Assembly (NCBI RefSeq): GCF_000367345.1 | Contig: NZ_BARE01000010.1 | Span: forward strand, 1 to 64,000 | Source of the DNA: Sphingobium xenophagum NBRC 107872 | Lineage (GTDB): Bacteria > Pseudomonadota > Alphaproteobacteria > Sphingomonadales > Sphingomonadaceae | DNA length: 64,000 nt | Direction of reading: 5' to 3' | Part shown: positions 45,657 through 54,130 of the stretch, in pieces | Position numbering within the stretch: the stretch's first letter is position 1 | Layout: the number at the start of each line of letters is the position of its first letter | The notes under the pieces: generated by a model | Databases searched by the model: none | What the model was told of the DNA's origin: nothing | What the model saw: the letters and a program-made list of their open reading frames with translations, nothing else | Translations under genes and position numbers: made by a program

Positions 45657-46400
45657 GTGCCTCCTTATGCTGCCGTCACCACTTTCTGGAAGGATCGCCT
45701 GGCGTCCGGCCCCCGTGCCGCCCGGCCTTCGATTCAGCATCTGGTCGGCAATATGGCGCTGCCCTTCGATCTGGCGCGGACGCGGGCGCAGGCCGATATA
45801 TTGGCGCGGACGATCCAGGGCGATGGTCGCACGCTGCTGCTGATCCCAGGCCTGCTGGCATCAGACGCGCGAATGGAGCCGATGCGCGCGATCCTCAACA
45901 AGGCCGGATTTGATGCCCATCATTGGGGCATGGGGCGCAATTATGGCCCGAAGCCGGACAGCCTGGACGCGATCGACCGCCGGGTGGACGAAATAAGGCG
46001 GACGACCGGCGGGCCGGTGACGCTGGTCGGCTGGAGCCTTGGCGGCCTATATGCGCGCGAATATGCCAAGCTGGCGACGGCCAAGGTCGGCGGCGTGGTG
46101 ACGCTGGGCACGCCTTTTTCCGGCGACCCGCGCGCCAATCATGCCTGGCGGCTGTATCAGTTGGTGTCAGGTACGCCGGTCGATCGCCCACCCTTTCCCT
46201 GCATGCGGGAGGTCAAGCCGCCCGTTCCGACCGTGGCGCTCTGGTCGCGGCGCGACGGGGTAGTCCTGCCCGAATGCGCGAAGGGTCGCCGGGGGGAGCG
46301 GGATAGCGCGATCGAGGTGGATTGCACCCATATGGGTTTCGCGGCCGCACCGGAAGGCATCGCCGCTGTGGGCAAGGCGCTGGCCTTGACGCGCGCCTGA
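45657..46400 (+). CDS. alpha/beta hydrolase
   Basis: A 247-residue hydrolase of lipase/esterase-like fold. The nucleophile elbow is GWSLGG; the oxyanion region is LLLIPGLLASDARM; a likely Asp is in WSRRDGVVLPECA and the His in CTHMGFA. A GTG at 45657 is preferred; the frame stays open to a TTG at 45576 without a ribosome-binding site. There is no clear signal peptide. It may act on lipids or small esters; substrate unknown. A perfect inverted repeat sits upstream at 45559-45573. Confidence 0.8.
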   Translation: MPPYAAVTTFWKDRLASGPRAARPSIQHLVGNMALPFDLARTRAQADILARTIQGDGRTLLLIPGLLASDARMEPMRAILNKAGFDAHHWGMGRNYGPKPDSLDAIDRRVDEIRRTTGGPVTLVGWSLGGLYAREYAKLATAKVGGVVTLGTPFSGDPRANHAWRLYQLVSGTPVDRPPFPCMREVKPPVPTVALWSRRDGVVLPECAKGRRGERDSAIEVDCTHMGFAAAPEGIAAVGKALALTRA

Positions 46401-46446
46401 GGCGATCCAGGCCCGCGTAGAGCGGATCGGATCGCCTTTAGGTCCG

Positions 46447-47775
46447 CTAGGTCCGCAACCGGGCCAGGGCTTCGTCCCGCCCGATCAACGGCAGCAATTG
46501 TCCCATGTCCGGCCCGTGATCCAGTCCGGTCAGCGCACGACGCAGCGGCAGGAACAGCGCCTTCCCCTTGCGACCGCTTTCCTCCTTCAGCGCATGGGTC
46601 AGCGTGCGCCAGATGTCGGCGTCGAAGGGGGCGTCCGTCAGGATGGCGTGGGCGCGGGTCAGGAAGTCGCGGTCCTCCGCATCCGGCGCGGGTGCGTCCA
46701 CGGGGCCGGTGACGATCCGCCACCAGTTGGCGGCACCCGCAACCGTCTCCAGATTGGGACGGATGGCGTCCCATGCCTGGCCATCCATGCCATCGGGCAG
46801 ACGGGTTGCAACCGCGTCATAGGGCAGCAGATGAACGATCTTCTGGTTGAGGGTGGCGAGTTCGCCTTCATCGAAGCGGGCGGGGGCGCGGCCAAAATGG
46901 GCAAAGTCGAAACTGTCGATCAGCGGCTGCATGTCCGCGAACGGCTCGATGGGTTGCGAACTGCCCAGTCGCGCCAGCAGCGAGGCGATGGCGGCAGGCT
47001 CCAGCCCGATTTCGCGGAAATGGGCGACGCCGAGCGAACCCAGCCGCTTGGACAGCTTGCCCTCGCTTCCCGTCAGCAACGCTTCATGGGCAAAGGCCGG
47101 GAGTGGCGCGCCCAAGGCCGTGAACATCTGGATCTGTGTCGCGGTGTTGGACACATGATCCTCCCCGCGCAGGACGTGGGTGACGCCCATGTCAATGTCG
47201 TCGATCACTGACGGGAGCATGTAGAGCCAGCTGCCATCGGCGCGGCGAATGACCGGATCGGACAATGTTTTGGGGTCGAAGCGCTGCTCGCCGCGGATGA
47301 GGTCGGTCCAGACGATGGGCTGGTCATGGTCCAGCTTGAAACGCCAGTGGGGCGCGCGTCCTTCGGCTTCATAGGCGGCGATCTGATCCGGCGTCAGCGT
47401 CAGCGCGGCGCGATCATAGACCGGCGGCAGGCCGCGCCCCAGCAGGATTTTGCGCCGCAGCTCCAGTTCCTGTTGCGTCTCATAGGCGGGATAGACATGG
47501 CCCGACGCCCTGAGCGCCTCGAACCGTGCTTCATAGAGGGCGAAACGGTCGGACTGCTTCGCTTCGGCGTCCCAACGGAGCCCCAGCCATTGCAGGTCGG
47601 CGCGGATGGCGTCGGCATATTCGGTGCGTGAGCGTTCGAGGTCGGTATCGTCGAGCCGCAGGAGAAATTGTCCGCCGCTCTTTTGCGCCCACAGCCAGTT
47701 ATGCAGCGCGGCGCGGATATTGCCGACATGAAGGTGGCCGGTGGGCGAGGGGGCGAAGCGGGTGATGACGGTCAT
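46447..47775 (-). CDS. gltX: glutamyl-tRNA synthetase
   Basis: A 442-residue class I synthetase. The HIGH-type motif is HVGN in FAPSPTGHLHVGNIRAALHN, and the KMSKS-type motif is KLSKR in GSEGKLSKRLGSLGV. GEDHVSNTATQIQM and a helical anticodon domain follow. Alphaproteobacteria often carry two GltX copies with different tRNA preferences, so this may be one of two. The ATG at 47775 (MTVITRFAPSP) is preferred to the one at 47784. It lies downstream of nadE on the same strand. Confidence 0.93.
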   Translation of the reverse strand: MTVITRFAPSPTGHLHVGNIRAALHNWLWAQKSGGQFLLRLDDTDLERSRTEYADAIRADLQWLGLRWDAEAKQSDRFALYEARFEALRASGHVYPAYETQQELELRRKILLGRGLPPVYDRAALTLTPDQIAAYEAEGRAPHWRFKLDHDQPIVWTDLIRGEQRFDPKTLSDPVIRRADGSWLYMLPSVIDDIDMGVTHVLRGEDHVSNTATQIQMFTALGAPLPAFAHEALLTGSEGKLSKRLGSLGVAHFREIGLEPAAIASLLARLGSSQPIEPFADMQPLIDSFDFAHFGRAPARFDEGELATLNQKIVHLLPYDAVATRLPDGMDGQAWDAIRPNLETVAGAANWWRIVTGPVDAPAPDAEDRDFLTRAHAILTDAPFDADIWRTLTHALKEESGRKGKALFLPLRRALTGLDHGPDMGQLLPLIGRDEALARLRT

Positions 47776-47814
47776 GTTTATCACTCATTCCCCGTTCGGT
47801 TCGAACGGAGGTTG

Positions 47815-49476
47815 TTAAAGGGTACGAAATGCGTTGGTGATCGGATAGCGCCGGTCGCGGCCGAAATTGCGGCTGCCCAGTTTGACGCCGGGCGGGGACT
47901 GGCGGCGTTTATATTCCGCGACATAGAGCAGCCGTTCGATCCGCGCGACCGTATCGCGATCGAACCCGCGCGCGACCAGTTGCTCCACCGACAATTCTTC
48001 CTCCACCAGGCCATAGAGGATTGGGTCCAGCACCTCATAGGGGGGCAGGCTGTCATCATCGCGCTGGTCGGGGCGCAGTTCGGCGCTTGGCGGCTTGGTG
48101 ATGACCCGCTGCGGCATGACCGGGCCGGCGGGGCCAAAGCCTTCGCCCAGCGTCGGGACATTGTCGTTGCGCCAGCGGCAGAGGTCGAACACCGTTGTCT
48201 TATAGGCGTCCTTCAACACCGAATAGCCGCCCGCCATGTCGCCATAGATGGTGGCGTAGCCGACAGACATCTCGCTCTTGTTGCCGGTGGTCAGCAGCAT
48301 GTGGCCGAATTTGTTGGACAGCGCCATCAGCGTCACACCCCGGATACGCGACTGGATATTTTCCTCGGTCAGGTCGCGCTGCCGACCCGCAAACACCTCG
48401 CCCAGCATCGTGTCGAACGCGCCGACTGCCGGTTCGATGGGGATAGTGTCGTACCGCACGCCCAATAGCCGCGCGCATTCGACGGCATCGTCCAGGCTTT
48501 CCTGACTGGTGAAGCGCGACGGCATCATCACGCACCAGACGCGATCGGCCCCCAGCGCATCGACCGCGACCGCGGCGGAGAGCGCCGAATCGATCCCGCC
48601 CGACAGGCCCAGCACCACGCCGGGAAAGCGATTGCGGTTCACATAGTCGCGCAGGCCCAGCACCATCGCATTATAAATGTCGGCAGGCCGCTCATCCAGA
48701 ACATGGACCTCGCCAGGCAGGCAGACCCACTGGCCGTCCCATTTTTCCCAATGGGTCAGCACCAGCGCTTCTTCCCAGTCGGGCATTTGCTGGGCGATGC
48801 CGAAATCGGCGTTCATCACGAAGGACGCGCCGTCGAACACCAGTTCGTCCTGCCCGCCGACGCGGTTGAGATAGGCCAGCGGCAGGCCGGTTTCGCGCAC
48901 CCGTGCGCCCGCCACCATGGTCTGGCGGCGGTCATCCTTGTCCACCTCATAGGGGCTGCCATTGGGGCTGATCAAAATCTCCGCCCCTTCCGCTTTCAGA
49001 TGCGCGGTGACGAAGGGGAACCAGATATCCTCGCAGATCGGTACGCCGATCTTCACCCCGCGAAAGGCGATCGGTGCGGGCAGCGGGCCGGGTGCGAACA
49101 GGCGCTTTTCGTCGAACGTGCCATAATTGGGCAGTTCGCGCTTTTGCCGGATCTGCGTGACTGCGCCGCCTTCCAGCAACGCGACGACGTTGAACAGGAC
49201 GCCCTGGGCGGCAACCACGGTGCCGACCAGCATCGCCGGGCCGCCATCCGCCGTCGCCTGCGCCAGCCGGTCCAGCTCCTGATTCGCGCGCTCGACCAAA
49301 GCCGGTTTCAGCACCAGATCTTCGGGCGGATAGCCGATCAGCTGCAATTCGGGATAGACGATCAGGTCCGCGCCCACGGCCCTGTCCCGCCATGCCAGCA
49401 TCGCGTCGGCATTGGCGGCAAGGTCGCCCACCGATTGGGTCATCTGGGCAAGGGCGATCACGAGTTTGTCGGTCAT
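47815..49476 (-). CDS. nadE: glutamine-dependent NAD+ synthetase
   Basis: A 553-residue two-domain enzyme that amidates nicotinate adenine dinucleotide to NAD+. The N-terminal nitrilase-type amidase has the Glu-Lys-Cys triad in VYPELQLIGYPPED, KRELPNYGTFDEKR and VPICEDIWFP. The C-terminal synthetase has the PP-loop LGLSGGIDSALSAAVA and the LLTTGNKSEMSVGYAT region. The ATG at 49476 (MTDKLVIALAQM) is preferred to a longer frame to 49575. It sits divergent from prs. Confidence 0.96.
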   Translation of the reverse strand: MTDKLVIALAQMTQSVGDLAANADAMLAWRDRAVGADLIVYPELQLIGYPPEDLVLKPALVERANQELDRLAQATADGGPAMLVGTVVAAQGVLFNVVALLEGGAVTQIRQKRELPNYGTFDEKRLFAPGPLPAPIAFRGVKIGVPICEDIWFPFVTAHLKAEGAEILISPNGSPYEVDKDDRRQTMVAGARVRETGLPLAYLNRVGGQDELVFDGASFVMNADFGIAQQMPDWEEALVLTHWEKWDGQWVCLPGEVHVLDERPADIYNAMVLGLRDYVNRNRFPGVVLGLSGGIDSALSAAVAVDALGADRVWCVMMPSRFTSQESLDDAVECARLLGVRYDTIPIEPAVGAFDTMLGEVFAGRQRDLTEENIQSRIRGVTLMALSNKFGHMLLTTGNKSEMSVGYATIYGDMAGGYSVLKDAYKTTVFDLCRWRNDNVPTLGEGFGPAGPVMPQRVITKPPSAELRPDQRDDDSLPPYEVLDPILYGLVEEELSVEQLVARGFDRDTVARIERLLYVAEYKRRQSPPGVKLGSRNFGRDRRYPITNAFRTL

Positions 49477-49610
49477 GGACGGGCCGTTAGAGCATTTTGC
49501 CGCCACGCGCAAAAGCGCCTTTCCAGCAGGAACGGACGCGGCTAAAGGGGCGGCGTTTTCACGCAGCGTCATCAATTCGTCACGCCGCCAAATAGCAGGG
49601 GAACTTGGCC

Positions 49611-50546
49611 ATGAAGCTCATGACCGGCAATTCCAACAAGCCGCTCGCGGCCGCCATCGCCGATTATATCGAAATTCCCCTGACCGACGCCAGCGTCCGC
49701 CGCTTCGCAGATGAGGAAGTGTTCGTGGAAATCCACGAAAATGTCCGGGGTGAGGACGTGTTCGTGATCCAGTCCACCAGCTATCCGACCAACGATAATC
49801 TGATGGAATTGCTGATCATGATCGATGCGCTCAAGCGCGCATCGGCCAAGCGTATCACCGCGGTCGTCCCCTATTTCGGCTATGCCCGGCAGGACCGCAA
49901 GCCCGGCCCGCGCACGCCCATCAGCGCCAAGCTGGTCGCCAACCTGATTACCAAGGCAGGTGCCGACCGCGTCCTGTCGGTCGATCTGCACGCGGGACAG
50001 ATCCAGGGTTTCTTCGACATTCCGACCGATAACCTGTTCGGTGCGCCGGTCATGTCGGCCGACATTCAGGCGCGCTTTGGCGATCGCAACATCATGGTCG
50101 TGTCGCCCGACGTCGGCGGCGTGGTGCGCGCGCGGGCGCTGGCCAAGCGGCTCGACAACGCCCCGCTTGCCATCGTCGACAAGCGCCGCGAGCGCGCGGG
50201 CGAATCGGAAGTCATGAACATCATCGGTGACGTGTCGGGCCGTTTCTGCGTGCTGATCGACGACATCGTCGATTCGGCGGGGACGCTGTGCAACGCCGCG
50301 AGCGCATTGAAGGCCGCCGGGGCAGAGGAAGTCGTCGCCTATGTCAGCCATGGCGTGCTGTCGGGCGGCGCGGTCGCGCGGGTCGAGGCGTCGGACCTGC
50401 TGGAACTGGTGATCACCGATTCGATCCAGGGGACGGACGCGGTCAACAATGCCGCCCATATCCGCCACCTGCCGATCGCCCCGTTGCTGGGCGAGGCGAT
50501 CAAGCGGATTGCGGACGAAAGTTCGGTGTCCAGCCTGTTCGATTGA
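49611..50546 (+). CDS. prs: ribose-phosphate pyrophosphokinase
   Basis: A 311-residue enzyme making PRPP from ribose-5-phosphate and ATP for nucleotide, histidine and NAD synthesis. Signatures: the start [13 protein letters not shown], the ATP-binding loop [20 protein letters not shown], the metal/catalytic [14 protein letters not shown] and the PRPP loop [13 protein letters not shown]. Length is standard. Its product feeds hisN and purH functions also encoded here. Confidence 0.97.
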   Translation: MKLMTGNSNKPLAAAIADYIEIPLTDASVRRFADEEVFVEIHENVRGEDVFVIQSTSYPTNDNLMELLIMIDALKRASAKRITAVVPYFGYARQDRKPGPRTPISAKLVANLITKAGADRVLSVDLHAGQIQGFFDIPTDNLFGAPVMSADIQARFGDRNIMVVSPDVGGVVRARALAKRLDNAPLAIVDKRRERAGESEVMNIIGDVSGRFCVLIDDIVDSAGTLCNAASALKAAGAEEVVAYVSHGVLSGGAVARVEASDLLELVITDSIQGTDAVNNAAHIRHLPIAPLLGEAIKRIADESSVSSLFD

Positions 50547-50551
50547 GCGGT

Positions 50552-50788
50552 CTAACCCGCTGGCAGCAGTACCAGCGGCAAGGACAGGATCATGATCAGC
50601 GCGGCCACAACGCGCTGGCCGCGTGATATGCCAAGCGGCTTGCCCTGCCAGATCATGGGGCAAGCCAGTACTGCGAGCGCGATCAGCAGGTTGGACAGGG
50701 TGGCCGCGCCGCCGACCGGCATGTCCTGCCGCAGCGCAAGCCCTGCGAACAGGCCGACAAAACTCAAAAACCAGCCGATCAGCGCCAT
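50552..50788 (-). CDS. small hypothetical membrane protein
   Basis: A 78-residue protein with two or three predicted helices (LIGWFLSFVGLFAGLAL, LSNLLIALAVLACPMIW, VVAALIMILSLPLVLLP) separated by a short loop with QDMPVGG. No family is recognised. It is convergent with prs, ending 5 bases past it, with no room for a separate terminator. Confidence 0.65.
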   Translation of the reverse strand: MALIGWFLSFVGLFAGLALRQDMPVGGAATLSNLLIALAVLACPMIWQGKPLGISRGQRVVAALIMILSLPLVLLPAG

Positions 50789-50843
50789 GCGCCCGCTCCC
50801 GTCATCCAGTCCGCAAGACTAGCGCGACCAGGTTGCCGAAGGC

Positions 50844-51266
50844 TTAAGCGGCCCAGGGATCGTAGCTGCCAAAGCTCCAAACATTGCCTTCCGGGTCGAG
50901 CGCGCTGTATCCGCGCCCCGGATAACCGTCATTATCGTGCGGCTCATCGACCACCACGGCGCCTTCGTTGCGGGCATGAAGGCAATGGGCATCGACATCG
51001 GGCACCACGACATAGACGCACCCCGTCACCCCGCCCAGGTCGCGCGCGGTGGACCATGTGTAGAGCGATTCGGCGGCCATGTCCTGCACACTGCCCAGCA
51101 TCACCATGCCGTCATTCAGCACCAGTTGGGCATGGTGGATGATGCCGGGGTCGGCATCATCGGCATAGACGGCGTGGCGCATGAAGCCGAAGGCTTCGCA
51201 CAGAAAGTCGATAGCGGCGGGGGCATCGGCATAGCGCAGGCATGGGATAACGGGCGAACCGGGCAT
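50844..51266 (-). CDS. VOC (glyoxalase/bleomycin-resistance) family protein
   Basis: A 140-residue protein with the paired beta-alpha-beta-beta-beta folds of the vicinal oxygen chelate superfamily. Typical stretches: IPCLRYADAPAAIDFLCEAFGF in the first half, and VVVDEPHDNDGYPGRGYSALDPEGNVWSFGSY in the second. The terminal DPEGNVWSFG is the common signature. The ATG at 51266 has AGGAGGG upstream; an ATG at 51284 is possible. Substrate unknown; many members are lyases, dioxygenases or drug-binding proteins. Confidence 0.85.
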   Translation of the reverse strand: MPGSPVIPCLRYADAPAAIDFLCEAFGFMRHAVYADDADPGIIHHAQLVLNDGMVMLGSVQDMAAESLYTWSTARDLGGVTGCVYVVVPDVDAHCLHARNEGAVVVDEPHDNDGYPGRGYSALDPEGNVWSFGSYDPWAA

Positions 51267-51331
51267 CTTTCCCTCCTTCTCCATAGATCCGCAGTCTAGC
51301 GCAACGGCCGCGCAGCCGCTAGGCGAAGGGC

Positions 51332-52141
51332 ATGACCACCCGTGATGACCTGGCCCTGGCCAACCACCTTGCCGACGCCGCCGGCGCGGCGATCCGCCCC
51401 TTTTTCCGCGCCCGCTATGACATGGAATATAAGGCGGACAGATCGCCGGTGACGCAGGCCGATCGCGCCGCCGAGGCGGCGATTCGAGCGATTTTGGAGA
51501 AGGAGCGTCCGGGCGACGGCATCATTGGCGAGGAATATGGATCGGTGCGGGAAGGCGCCGAGCGGGTGTGGATACTCGACCCCATCGACGGCACCCGCAG
51601 CTTCATCGCCGGGCGGCCGATCTTTGGCACGCTGATCGCGCTGACACAGGGCGGCTGGCCGACGATCGGCGTCATTGACCAGCCGATCGCCAAGGAACGC
51701 TGGGCCGGGATGGCGGGGCAGCCGACCACCTTCAATGGCCAGCCGGTTCGCACCCGCCTCTGCCGCGCACTGGAGGGGGCAGGCATTGCGACGACCAGCC
51801 CGCACCTCTTCGACGATGGCGATGTGCCTCATTATATGGCGCTGGTCGCGGCGGTTTCCGGTGGATCGCCGCGTCAGGGGCCGGTCTATGGCGGCGATTG
51901 CTATAATTACGGCCTGGTCGCGTCCGGCTTCCTCGACATCGTGATCGAATCGGGTCTGCAATCCTATGATTTTGCCGCGCTGGTGCCGGTGGTCGAGGGC
52001 GCGGGCGGGTTGATGTGCGACTGGAATGGCGAGCCGCTGACGGCGGACAGCGATGGGCGTGTTCTGGCGCTGGGCGATCCGGCGCGGCTGGAAGATGTGC
52101 TGGAAGCGATGGCTGGGGCGACAGACCACCATCATCATTGA
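51332..52141 (+). CDS. hisN: histidinol-phosphatase, inositol-monophosphatase family
   Basis: A 269-residue metal-dependent phosphatase. The metal sites are GEEYGSV (Glu), ILDPIDGTRSFIAGRP and SYDFAALVPVVEGAGG. GTLIALTQGG and the ribosyl-region GGDCYNYGLVASG support HisN (step 8 of histidine synthesis) over inositol phosphatase, although substrate is inferred. The natural C-terminus ends in four consecutive His residues (DHHHH). It stands alone before rpmI. Confidence 0.88.
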   Translation: MTTRDDLALANHLADAAGAAIRPFFRARYDMEYKADRSPVTQADRAAEAAIRAILEKERPGDGIIGEEYGSVREGAERVWILDPIDGTRSFIAGRPIFGTLIALTQGGWPTIGVIDQPIAKERWAGMAGQPTTFNGQPVRTRLCRALEGAGIATTSPHLFDDGDVPHYMALVAAVSGGSPRQGPVYGGDCYNYGLVASGFLDIVIESGLQSYDFAALVPVVEGAGGLMCDWNGEPLTADSDGRVLALGDPARLEDVLEAMAGATDHHHH

Positions 52142-52271
52142 AATTCCGCGAATCGCTTGCCTTTCCGTGCATACCCGCCTATGCGCGCCCTTCGCGATTC
52201 AGTGGGACCGCCCGGCTAACTAGGGCTGCCGGGGCTGTCTGCAATCGTCGCGCTACGCAAAGGAGACGAAA

Positions 52272-52475
52272 ATGCCCAAGCTCAAGACCAAGAGCGGTGT
52301 GAAGAAGCGCTTCAAGTTCACCGCTTCCGGCAAGGTCAAGCACGGCGTCGCTGGCAAGCGTCACCGCCTGATCAGCCACAACGCCAAATATATTCGCCAG
52401 AACCGTGGTACTTCCGTGCTGTCCGATGCCGACGTGGCTCACGTCCGCCTCTGGGCACCCTACGGCCTGAAGTAA
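52272..52475 (+). CDS. rpmI: 50S ribosomal protein L35
   Basis: A 67-residue basic protein: [20 protein letters not shown] and [15 protein letters not shown] are diagnostic. AAAGGAG lies 6 bases before the ATG. It is followed after 13 bases by rplT. No infC precedes it, unlike E. coli, so the usual infC-rpmI-rplT leader control may differ here. Confidence 0.97.
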   Translation: MPKLKTKSGVKKRFKFTASGKVKHGVAGKRHRLISHNAKYIRQNRGTSVLSDADVAHVRLWAPYGLK

Positions 52476-52488
52476 GGAGTAAGGGACA

Positions 52489-52851
52489 ATGGCACGCGTC
52501 AAACGGGGTGTAACCACCCGCGCCAAGCACAAGCGGATTCTGGAACAGGCGAAGGGTTATTATGGCCGTCGCAAGAATACCATCCGCGTCGCCCGTCAGG
52601 CGGTCGAAAAGGCCGGCCAGTACGCTTACCGCGATCGCAAGGTCAAGAAGCGCAGCTTCCGTGGCCTGTGGATCCAGCGCATCAACGCGGGTGTCCGCGC
52701 TGAAGGCCTGACCTATTCGCAATTCATGCACGGCCTGAAGCTGGCCGGCGTGCAGCTGGACCGCAAGGTTCTGGCCGACATTGCGATGCACGAAGGCGAG
52801 GCGTTTAGCGCCATCATCGCCCAGGCCAAGGCTGCGCTGCCCGCAGCATAA
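52489..52851 (+). CDS. rplT: 50S ribosomal protein L20
   Basis: A 120-residue rRNA-binding assembly protein. [20 protein letters not shown], the helical [19 protein letters not shown] and [10 protein letters not shown] are conserved. L20 in other bacteria also represses its own operon by binding the leader; no such site was identified. The transcript ends at a strong terminator. Confidence 0.97.
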   Translation: MARVKRGVTTRAKHKRILEQAKGYYGRRKNTIRVARQAVEKAGQYAYRDRKVKKRSFRGLWIQRINAGVRAEGLTYSQFMHGLKLAGVQLDRKVLADIAMHEGEAFSAIIAQAKAALPAA

Positions 52852-52874
52852 GGCCGGTCGGTCGCAAGATCGTC

Positions 52875-52916
52875 AAAAGGGCGCCGGGGCAGATGCTTCC
52901 GGCGCCCTTTTTGTTT
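52875..52916 (+). terminator. Rho-independent terminator after rplT
   Basis: AAAAGGGCGCCGG pairs with CCGGCGCCCTTTT around an 11-base loop and is followed by TTGTTT. Confidence 0.9.
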
Positions 52917-52933
52917 GTTGCGATCCTACTAAC

Positions 52934-53030
52934 CCGTTCGCCCTGAGCGAAGTCGAAGGGCACCACCGAACGGAGTGAGGTGCCTTCGCTACGCTCAGGG
53001 CGGGGGCTTCGACAGGCTCAGCCCGAACGG
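52934..53030. repeat. compound inverted repeat element
   Basis: CCGTTCGCCCTGAGCGAAGTCGAAGG at the left and CTTCGACAGGCTCAGCCCGAACGG at the right are mutually complementary, with a second hairpin (CACCACCGAACGGAGTGAGGTG) between. It belongs with the copy at 11313-11356. It occupies most of the rplT-lysE gap and may limit read-through. Confidence 0.8.
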
Positions 53031-53066
53031 ATTTGGGGTTGGCCGGACATCAAAAGGACCAACCCG

Positions 53067-53681
53067 ATGTCGTTGCATCTCTGGTGGCTATATGTGACCG
53101 CCGTGTTCCTGATCTCCGCCACGCCGGGGCCGAACATGCTGCATGTGATGACGCAGAGCATTGCCCATGGCCCGCGCCGAGCGCTGGCGACCATGGCGGG
53201 TCTGATGAGTGCGGTGCTGCTGTGCCTGATCGCGTCGGCGCTGGGGCTTGGGGCGTTGCTCAAGGCTTCGCCGCGCCTCTTCGACGTGCTGCGCTATGCC
53301 GGGGTCGCCTATCTGGTCTGGCTGGGGATCAAGGCATGGCGCGCGCCAGTCGGCCTTGCCGCCACCGCCGCGCCCGCACGGTCCCATCATGCGCTTTATG
53401 CGACCGGGCTTTTGACCGGATTGTCCAATCCCAAGCTGATCATCTTTGCGGCGGCCCTGTTTCCGCAGTTCATCGACACAGACCGTCCGTTCGGGGTGCA
53501 GCTGGCGATCCTGGTGGTCAGTTTCGTGGTGATCGAAAGCTTCTGGTACAGCATTTACGCGCTGGGCGGGGTCAAGCTGGCCCGCTGGCTGGAGCCGGTG
53601 AACCGCCAGCGCCTGTTCAACCGGGCGAGCGGCGTGATGTTCGTAGGCTTTGGCGGCGCATTGCTGGGCGCGCGGGCGTAA
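53067..53681 (+). CDS. LysE/RhtB family amino-acid exporter
   Basis: A 204-residue membrane protein with six predicted helices. The N-terminal signature TAVFLISATPGPNMLHVMTQ and the internal NPKLIIFAAALFPQF are diagnostic for LysE/RhtB. The start at 53067 (MSLHLWWLYV) is chosen because upstream in-frame codons lie inside the repeat element. Substrate (an amino acid or derivative) is unknown. Confidence 0.9.
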   Translation: MSLHLWWLYVTAVFLISATPGPNMLHVMTQSIAHGPRRALATMAGLMSAVLLCLIASALGLGALLKASPRLFDVLRYAGVAYLVWLGIKAWRAPVGLAATAAPARSHHALYATGLLTGLSNPKLIIFAAALFPQFIDTDRPFGVQLAILVVSFVVIESFWYSIYALGGVKLARWLEPVNRQRLFNRASGVMFVGFGGALLGARA

Positions 53682-53697
53682 GCCCTTCTGTATCCAG

Positions 53698-53729
53698 CGT
53701 CATCCCCGCGAATGCGGGGACCCATCTCC
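53698..53729. repeat. REP-like hairpin, left copy next to GIY-YIG gene
   Basis: The core CCCCGCGAATGCGGGG (53704-53719) folds as a perfect stem with a GAAT loop, followed by ACCCATCTCC. It aligns with the reverse complement of the copy at 54078-54109 over almost its whole length. It ends 10 bases before the GIY-YIG start codon. Confidence 0.85.
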
Positions 53730-53739
53730 GGCGGTGTGA

Positions 53740-54066
53740 ATGAAGCGCGAGATCAGCCCATCGGTGTATATTCTGGCGAGCCGCAGGAACGGCACATTAT
53801 ATACCGGCGTGACGGTCGACCTTGTAAAGCGTCTCTATGAGCATCGAAACGGCTTGATCGACGGCTTCACCAAAGACTACGGCGTGAAACGTCTTGTTTG
53901 GTTCGAGCCGCATGACCGTTTGGAAAGTGCCATCCTACGTGAAAAGCGGATCAAGAAATGGAACAGGCAATGGAAGATCGGGCTGATAGAAGCGGAAAAT
54001 CCCGATTGGGATGATCTGGCATTGGGCTTTGGCTTTGAGCCATTGCCCTCCCTACGCAGCGACTGA
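53740..54066 (+). CDS. GIY-YIG nuclease superfamily protein
   Basis: A 108-residue single-domain GIY-YIG protein: VYILASRRNGTLYTGVT carries the motif pair (YIL and YTG). The catalytic Arg is in DLVKRLYEHRNG. Conserved VKRLVWFE and the Glu in ESAILREKRIKKW follow. Single-domain members are found near short palindromic repeats in many genomes and their role is unknown. No clear ribosome-binding site precedes the ATG, which lies just outside the left REP-like hairpin, while the stop lies 11 bases before the right one. The gene and its repeats together form a 412-base unit. Confidence 0.92.
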   Translation: MKREISPSVYILASRRNGTLYTGVTVDLVKRLYEHRNGLIDGFTKDYGVKRLVWFEPHDRLESAILREKRIKKWNRQWKIGLIEAENPDWDDLALGFGFEPLPSLRSD

Positions 54067-54077
54067 CCGAAAGGTCG

Positions 54078-54109
54078 GGAGATGGGTTCCCGCTTTCGCG
54101 GGAATGACG
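54078..54109. repeat. REP-like hairpin, right inverted copy
   Basis: GGAGATGGG is followed by TTCCCGC (54087-54093), loop TTTC and GCGGGAA (54098-54104), then TGACG. A second small hairpin (GACCGAAAGGTC, 54065-54076) overlaps the GIY-YIG stop. It is an inverted copy of 53698-53729 with a few substitutions, some compensatory within the stem. Confidence 0.85.
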
Positions 54110-54130
54110 AGATGGTGGTGACGAAGATTT

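Noticed and set aside
51332-52141. His-tag-like C-terminus of HisN as a cloning artefact
   Set aside because: Only four His follow Asp, codons vary, and the surrounding DNA is natural chromosome; it appears native.
52142-52271. Possible L20/L35 autoregulatory leader upstream of rpmI
   Set aside because: Some GC-rich pairing exists but no clear pseudoknot or L20-binding mimic could be recognised.
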